Positions 57,626-64,000 of a stretch of 64,000 nucleotides of DNA are shown one piece after another; position 1 is the first letter of the stretch; each line of letters opens with the position of its first letter. The notes under the pieces are model-generated. The model did no database searches. It saw only the letters and a program-made list of their open reading frames with translations, and was not told the DNA's origin. Origin of the DNA: Physcia stellaris (Eukaryota; Ascomycota; Lecanoromycetes; Caliciales; Physciaceae); NCBI GenBank assembly GCA_018902385.1, contig JABSSW010000003.1, positions 310,001 through 374,000 on the forward strand, given 5' to 3'. The position numbers were made by a program, and so were the translations under genes.

Positions 57626-58698
57626 GTCGCCTTGCAGTGACAGACGTGACGAAAATGAGGCATGCATACATGGGGAGTTCGGCAAAGAACACGACAGGGA
57701 CGCTCGTGGAGCACAGTACCGGACAGGGGGGGAGCATAAACGATACCATAGATTTCATGATTTGCAAGACCGAGAAATTTTTGCGGACCCTATTTGAAAA
57801 GGGTCTCCTGTAACTTGATAGATGGCATTATGTCGGTAGATGTAAGCTAGCTAGGGGTTCATCAATGGTTGCTTGCTTGCTTGATTATCTAGATCTTCCT
57901 TTGCTAATGTTCATCCATGTCAGTGGGAAGATATCACTGGACGCTTGCATCAACCTCCTTTTTCGCATTTTTCTCTCTCATGCCACTGCAAATGCCTTCT
58001 ATGTTTTCACCATCGAAGATGAGGCCTTCGTCAAGTGAATTCGTTTGATCACTTCACTCACCCTACGCTGATCCACTGCTGAACATTATACAAACACCCA
58101 CCTCTGAATCAGGGACTTATGCTCTGACTAGCTTACCTACAAGACCTCATAGATACTATTGCCCATACGCCTCTGACGAATCCTCGAGGTCTTGACAACC
58201 TCTTAGGCATTTTGGTTGAACAATGAAAAGAGGATCGACGGGAAAGCACGGAAGGGAATAGAGTGATTGCGCAACGTTTACGATATCCCTTGATGCTTTC
58301 TTCCACTCGCCTGTGGAACACGGCAAGCAGAAGGGGGTTCCTGTGTTGTTAAGATGTTATGCGAGTGGAAGGCAAGTGGTTGTTGGATTGCCTACCGAAG
58401 CTGCTGAGCATCGCGACTCGAACGAACGAAGATTGTGGTGCTAGCAGTGCGGTGGAAGTACTCGAACCCTGTTACTAATAGCCGTAGGCACTGGGGTGGC
58501 AATATGCAAAAAAGTCAAACGGGAGAAGTCCGCATCTGTTCTAAGTACCTACAGAGATCCTACGCAGATGGAAGCAATTATTACGAGCCTCGCATATTCC
58601 CATGGATTCCAAAGCGGTGAAATTTGATATAACCGAAAGCCGAAAGTAATGGACGGTTTGCTCCCTTCCTGGTCCAGAGCTTCATTCTTTTGATTGTT
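57626..58698. other. Convergent intergenic region, 1.1 kb
   Basis: This lies between the TAF12 stop and the stop of the unknown membrane protein. I see no gene; small frames around 58133-58321 and 58435-58620 are unconvincing. Confidence 0.4.
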
Positions 58699-59426
58699 TC
58701 ATATTCGGAATTGGCGGTAAATCTCATGATTCACACAGTTCATGATAGACCCTGAAAATATGGTGAAGCCAATGAACATCGGTACAGGCCGAACGAGAGC
58801 TATTGTTGCCATTTCCCGAGCCATCATTGATCCAGCGATGGCCCCGACGACGAGTCCGTTCCTTGTCCATTTCTCTGCTCTATGTTCACTCCTACCCTCC
58901 CAGTCTTTCAGGTATTCCACCACCTTGGGATTGGTCGAGGCATCGGAGCCATAACGGCGGTAGTCATATCCGGACATTGAGAGTGGAATTAGCATGAGGA
59001 GAATGGGACCAGACAGGCTGAAAGACCTGAGGATAGACCATGATAATCGATGAGAGAAGACCTTGGTTTCACCTTGTAGCACCGTGGACGGACAGCGGTA
59101 GAAATAATACGGTACGCTCAGCGCTGATATTTCAGCAGCATCGTTGACCTCTCCAAGGAAGTAGTTCTGAGACCCTTTCGCGTAAGGTAACATGCAGTGC
59201 CAAACGCCCTTATAACGAGACCGTGCAGCTGAGTTGGATCGCGGAGCTGTGTCTGAGGATGTAGCTGGGGGCATGGAGGCAGCATCGTCTGGCACAAAGC
59301 CGTCTGATGAAATTGGCCATTCTCCTGTAAGTCATCAGCTGCCAATTCCGGCGCTCCGGCGCTCTTATTCTTACCAGAAGATGCTTCCTCATCCTCCATT
59401 TGTTGCAACGCTGCAAAGAAATCCAC
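58699..59426 (-). CDS. Unknown protein with two membrane spans
   Basis: Two exons, about 59426-59375 and 59324-58699, with a 50-nt intron (TTACAG acceptor), join as QQMEDEEASSGEWPISSDG. If the ATG at 59399 is the start, the product has 216 aa. However, the same frame is open further upstream to about 59530 (reading DVDFFAALQQM just before) without an ATG, so another first exon is possible. The middle has RYKGVWHCMLPYAKGSQNYF; two hydrophobic stretches follow (SLSGPILLMLIPLSM and a Met/Ala-rich span GLVVGAIAGSMMAREMATIAL merging into MFIGFTIFSGSIMN). The C-terminus HEIYRQFRI is basic. I do not recognise the family; a small organelle membrane protein is only a guess. Confidence 0.6.
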
Positions 59427-59825
59427 GTCACTGTATCTCGGGCATTTATCTTCTCGAGACAGCTGGCGAGGCTGGAAAGTGAGCCGCTCGAAGATGGAGG
59501 GTGGATGCTTTTCAAGACATGCAACGATGGAAAATCATTGCCCGAGCAAGGGAGATGGAATGGGGGGGGGGCCCACTCAAACATTGGGCTAAACCGAATG
59601 TAGTCGAGAGCTCTAATCACACGTGACGACGCTCTCCGGCCGGTGAAAGGAAAGCTGAATCATAAAGAACGCTGTGCCGCTTTACGCGTCATAGCTTTGT
59701 GAGGAAATCATGATGCTCTTAAGCAGTTTCTTCTACCGATCTTTGTTTCCCCCTCCTGAAAAGTGTCAAGGCCGGCGTTCAAGTCAGTCTGAAGGCCTTG
59801 AGACCTTGTACGAGTACGCTGTAGC
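59427..59825. promoter_or_regulatory. Divergent region unknown membrane protein / CorA-like
   Basis: About 0.4 kb between divergent genes; part may be coding for the unknown protein (see its entry). A run of ten G lies near 59562-59571. Confidence 0.4.
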
Positions 59826-62800
59826 ATGAGCCAACCAGAGGTCCCTATCACTTCTACGACCATTCCTCGCGTTCCTGATGGTCAGCGTCCTCACGATGGA
59901 GACCGTCCGCAAAGCAAAGGTAAGACTGAAGGTCTCTATCCACTACAGTATGTGCATGCTAATCGTGTTCGAGGGTCGGAATCCGCGAAGAGTGCAGGGA
60001 AATCCGTAGTGATTGAGGATACCTTTCATGAAGGACCACATGCACACCCGCGTTCGCGGAGCCATCGTAAGGAGCTTCCGTAACATCCTCGTCCTTTGCT
60101 GACACTTTCAGCTTGGACCAAGAGGCCCACAAGCCCAGGATTGAGATGGTATCGTGATTTCGACAAACCGGAGAGCTGTAAGAATGGAAGAGTCTTCATG
60201 GTCGATTATGTCAAGCAGAGTATGAACATTTTTCCTCCACGAACTAGCCAAGTTAATCAACTACAGATAAATCCAAGGAGGGGATGCGCAAGGTTGCCGC
60301 CCAAGAAATCACTGAGCTCGGGGCTTTGCGCAGGGTTTACACCAACGTATTCCGACCTTTTGACACATACTGTTAATGGGCAACAGACTGATTTGTAGGT
60401 AGCCGGATCGGGGCGAGGAGGCAGTTCTGAGAGTTTTCCATGTGCAAAACGCTCCATGGGCTACCCACTTTCTCCTCCGAAAATTCAACATCAACAACCG
60501 TGACGACTTGATAGGCACCGATTTTGGAAAGTACGTGAAATATAAGCGTCCGGAGAGCCGTGGTGGCAAGCCATTCACAAGTGGGAAGACCTGGAAGACA
60601 GTTCGAGATCCGTGGAGGGGGATCAGTCGAACCTCATTTGGGTTGGATTATTTCAAGCCCATGAAGGTGTCGCGCGATTCAGGTGTTGAGGTCCGCAAAG
60701 ATTGGACAGGGAAGATGATGGAGCTTAGTTGCTACGACGACAACGATAATCCCATCTACGGTTTTGATGGTGAGAGAGACTCTTGTGTTCTAGATGTTGA
60801 CAAAGCTGACAGTACACCTGCTAGTGTTTGTTCAGAGAATTGTAAGCCCTCCCTTGCTCATTATTATCCTCAAAGTCCACCGATAGAAACTGTGCAATGC
60901 CTTGTTACCACACCAGCCTGATATATGGATCAGCGCTTCCAATGACAGTATCAGATAAGGCGAGAAACCTGCGAGATGAAGCGACTACCCCTTCGCCAAT
61001 GGCCAAGGTCTTCTGCTTCTCATATCAAGACAGAACGTACAACTAATCACTATCAACCGTCGGCTAACCCAACCTATAGAGCTGCTACATTCAACGCAAA
61101 ACGCCTGCCGATGTCCCCGACTATCCAGACATTGAAAATCCTTACAAAGAGCACCCTGAAACCCAAGAGCCTCATGAATATGTACCTCACCTTGAAACAC
61201 TAGATAACGGAAATACTATCATTATATTTGAGAATTCAGAATCAGGTTCCATCGATGACACTTTGATTACAGCACGTCAACAGTGGGAATCGCGCTGGCG
61301 GAGACTTCCCTTCTACATGGCCTACGAAAGTCATGATATCTCTAATGATGACGAGATGGCTGCCGAATGCATGAAAGTGATCTTGAGAGACATATTTAAG
61401 AGTCTTGCGGAAAGCTGGGAAAGTCTATTGTGAGCATCAATCTGCCCTCCATGTCGACCGCTGGGAGCTCGATAGCCCAAAGTCTTCTTCTGAAGAGATC
61501 GCTGACTTTCCGCCTTTGCTAGGGACATTTGCAATAATCACGTCAGCATCCTGGAAGACAAAATCTATGAACGTGAGCATGGCCTTGTTACTCCCTTTAA
61601 TGCTCGAGGGAATTTGCGCATACTTTTCACGTCAGATACTTGAGTGATCTATACAAGTCTGATTGGCTTTCAATACATGGACTAATTCACTATGTCTCTA
61701 GAGCCTGCGGACGAGTCCCGAGCGCCTGAACTGTGGACCAATTCCAGTCAGTGGTTGAAGGTCGAAAGACTGATCTCCATTCACTCCAATGTAGCCAAGG
61801 AAATGCAACTCAATCTTCATGACCTCTCAATAGACCAAAATGACGAAGAATGGCTTGAGTCGAGCAACGCTGATATGGAAAGGATTAGTGGCCTCATCCA
61901 AGAAGATCTAGTCAAACCGACAGCAACTCTAGCAGATTTGATGTACAAGTCTGTTGAGATCAGAGACTCACGGCATGGACTACAGCTTAACACCAGTTTG
62001 TGGCGGCTCAGCTGGATTACCTTCATTTTCCTGCCCTTGACGTTCATCGTTGGCTTTTTTGGTATGGTAAGTAACAGGTGCACGCCCTTACCGGGGACCA
62101 GCAGCTTACATATGCCAGAATGTTGATACCTTCTCTGACAATCCAAGCATCAAATGGTACTTTATCGTTGCGGTACCGATGATGGTTCTTGTCTTTTTTG
62201 GGTGGTACTTTTTCAAGCACTCACTCGCCCGTCAACGACAAACGCCTTACTCACGGGGTGTCTATGATCAGCTTTTTCATGAGATGGCGATTCAGTATCC
62301 CTCGCTTTGGTCTCGTGCTGGGCCACGCCAAAGCATCAAGCCCGAAGGATTTTTTGATCGTATCAGGTGGCGATTGGTTCTTTTCTGGAATCGCCCGGAA
62401 CGCACGACTAGAATGGGAACAATGAACGAAGATGCCGAATTCGACGATTTAGGGTCTTGGGCACGCTTAAAACGAGTGATAACACGACGTTGGACTTTAC
62501 AGCTCAGGCGGACGAACAAGTTCAGTGTCAACGAGTCCGCTATATCACTTGAAGATGCTGATGATGCCACTGAGCTGATTGGGAGCGCTATCAGTAAAGC
62601 AACCAACATGCTCGCCCTGCCTGTTACAGAACATGCCGAAAACTTGCCTGGCGGTATGCTGAGCATTCATGTACCCCCGGAGCTTCAGATACAGCAACGT
62701 ACGGCGTCCTCCCGACAAAGCAGTGCAGAAAGGCCAACAAGCCAAGGTAGTAGCAAAGAGGGCAACAATGCAGTCATGGTGGAAGAGGAAAGACTTAGTT

Positions 62801-62940
62801 GGCTTCAGGATCTCAGTAGAGGTATCCACTTCCCTAACATGGGTGGATCGAAAGAGGCAGACAGCGAAAGTCGGCGGCCTGCTCATGCTGGTGCTGCACC
62901 GGCTAGCGACACGTTTCATGATGGACACAATGGTGCGTAA
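59826..62940 (+). CDS. CorA-like Mg2+ transporter
   Basis: A CorA/Alr-superfamily divalent cation transporter with a long cytosolic N-terminal part. Exons I can join: 59826-60066, 60112-60219, 60267-60346, 60403 to about 60780, about 61085-61429, 61523-61572, 61702-62066 and 62119-62940. Landmarks are LRRVYTNPDRGEEAVLRVFHVQNAPWA, FGKYVKYKRPESRGGKPF, MELSCYDDNDNPIYGFD, TARQQWESRWRRLPFYMAYESHD, ILEDKIYEQPADESRAPELW and LVKPTATLADLMYKSVEIRDSRHGLQL. The first span WITFIFLPLTFIVGFFGM leads into the GMN signature (Asn is in the last exon) and a second span YFIVAVPMMVLVFFGWYFF. The exon join between 60780 and 61085 is not settled. The C-terminal 230 residues are cytosolic and variable. The true ion is inferred from the family. 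Confidence 0.88.
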
Positions 62941-63718
62941 TCACAAATGCATTGAGGATGATTAAACGGTCTGGAGTCAACCAGGGCGAGGGTGAAGGTG
63001 ATGCCTCCATAGACATGCAATACTGGAGCACCTCATCGCTCGGACTTTCGGGGCGTCGGTATCTCGAAATGCGCGTAGTAAGAGGCGTCATCAAGATCTC
63101 GCAGTTCCGAATTGGGGAGATGTATGTAAAATCCATGCAGTGGATGGCTAGTCTGTATATAGAGTCGTCCTATTACGGTCGACCATTATAACATAGGTCA
63201 ATCAAAGCAAAACGTGCATATTCTAAGTATGAGATACGCAGTGTCCGAGCACGATCTTGAAGCTTGACATAGTCGCATGCATGCTTGCTCCAGGGTCGTT
63301 TATCTGGGCCGATGATTTCATCCCATTGGTATCTACATCGGCGCTGTCGATACTACGACTACTATCTAAATCTACTTACAGGGAGGTCTTTCCGGAGTTT
63401 CGGGCTAGAGTTCGGCGATGGACGCCGATGGTGCCCCGCTGTCGGCCTTGTTTGCCGATCCCCCACATGCTGAAGCCTTCACCAACTCTTGGCTCAAGTG
63501 AGTTGGGGTCCGAGGATCGCATGTGCATAATCATGAATGCTAATCCTTTCTACTCAGCTCCCTATTAATAAGGTAAGGTGACATCGACTTCTACTTACTG
63601 TTGTCTTTCTCTACCTCTTGCCAGACCATCTCAAAAACCATCCTTCCGTTCGACTTTTCCTTCCCTTGTCACATAGCTTCAAGACTTTACAGTATTTGAC
63701 AATATCACAAATTTACCA
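62941..63718. promoter_or_regulatory. Intergenic region CorA-like / EMG1
   Basis: A 0.8-kb spacer with the 3' end of the transporter gene and the EMG1 promoter. A 103-codon frame at 63257-63568 shows no family resemblance. Confidence 0.4.
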
Positions 63719-64000
63719 ATGGCCGTCATTGAAGATAGACCTCGGAAACGACCCAGTAAGAATCCTACCGCCTGTATCATCGGGCTGCAGTGCTCACCAC
63801 CCAACCCTTAGGAATCACACAGTCTTGCCCTCCACCCGAACTCCCACAATTGGTCGCCGAGCAGCATGTTCCTATTGCATCGAATGACAAGGATACCCAA
63901 AGACTCGTAGTCGTCCTCTCCCACGCTAGTCTAGAGACATACAAAGCCTCTCACGCCGGACGGGGTGGCATAGCGAGGGACGAAAAATACTCGTTGCTAA
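63719..64000 (+). CDS. EMG1: Ribosome biogenesis methyltransferase Emg1/Nep1, 5' part
   Basis: Emg1/Nep1 is the SPOUT methyltransferase that N1-methylates a pseudouridine of 18S rRNA and is needed for 40S assembly. Only the start lies in the window. Exon 1 is 63719-63755 (MAVIEDRPRKRP), intron 63756-63811 (56 nt, acceptor CTTAG), and exon 2 runs from 63812 past the window end. Exon 2 reads LPQLVAEQHVPIASNDKDTQ, then RLVVVLSHASLETYKASHAG and DEKYSLL, the conserved opening of the family. The gene is cut by the window edge, not damaged. Confidence 0.9.

Noticed and set aside
59562-59571. Run of ten G as a functional element
   Set aside because: It is a single homopolymer in non-coding or uncertain sequence; it is more useful as a warning of possible length error.
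1-64000. Mobile elements, viral fossils, CRISPR arrays or a biosynthetic cluster
   Set aside because: No transposase, reverse transcriptase, integrase, capsid, repeat array, polyketide or peptide synthase motif is present in any frame; the genes are dispersed housekeeping functions.

Overview
The window is nuclear DNA of a filamentous ascomycete (Pezizomycotina). Evidence: about one gene per 2.3 kb on both strands; many short introns, mostly 46-66 nt, with GT[A/G]NGT donors, CTRAC-type branch sites and YAG acceptors; and a gene set typical of that group, including a DIM-2-like DNA methyltransferase, the DASH subunit Spc34, a SAT4/rhodopsin-type membrane protein and a cytochrome b5-fused delta-8 sphingolipid desaturase. 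I cannot place the class with confidence; Dothideomycetes or a nearby lineage would fit. No transposon, viral fossil, CRISPR array or secondary-metabolite cluster is visible.

Layout from left to right. 0.2-6.8 kb: phosphopentomutase/PGM2 (-), divergent from a sphingolipid desaturase (+), then an NYN-domain putative RNase (+). 7.3-8.1 kb: an unresolved hypothetical gene (-). 9.2-10.8 kb: a SAT4-type membrane protein (-), followed by a 2.1 kb stretch without a gene I can support. 12.9-15.4 kb: RAD54 (+). 16.1-19.4 kb: two F-box-like genes (-). 20.3-21.1 kb: COQ9 (-), then a second gene-poor stretch. 23.4-25.6 kb: a Gbp2-type three-RRM SR/RGG protein (+) with an 8-nt microexon. 26.2-29.5 kb: CMR1 (-) divergent from an Mtf2-like mitochondrial gene (+). 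30.0-33.7 kb: DIM-2-like methyltransferase (-). 34.2-42 kb: VAC14, TMA16 and a REB1-like Myb factor (all -). 42.5-46 kb: UDP-glucose dehydrogenase and SPC34 (-), then RPN3 (+) divergent from SPC34. 48.8-52.6 kb: an ankyrin protein (+), COQ1 (-) and VMA12 (+). 53.6-57.6 kb: allantoinase and TAF12 (+). 58.7-62.9 kb: an unknown two-membrane-span protein (-) and a CorA-like Mg2+ transporter (+). The window ends inside the 5' part of EMG1/NEP1 (+).

Most genes are unrelated housekeeping functions: ubiquinone synthesis (COQ9, COQ1), DNA repair and chromatin (RAD54, CMR1, DIM-2, REB1, TAF12), vacuole and endomembrane (VAC14, VMA12), ribosome biogenesis (TMA16, EMG1), proteasome (RPN3) and kinetochore (SPC34). 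I see no operon-like system. The unusual points are at gene-structure level: an 8-nt coding microexon, a GC-AG intron, an intron splitting the CorA GMN signature, an apparent frameshift in the last blade of CMR1, a C-rich to G-rich switch along the coding strand of four genes, and paired TTACTCGAT palindromes in the VMA12-allantoinase spacer. Splice coordinates below are my own reading, joined by phase and by family conservation.
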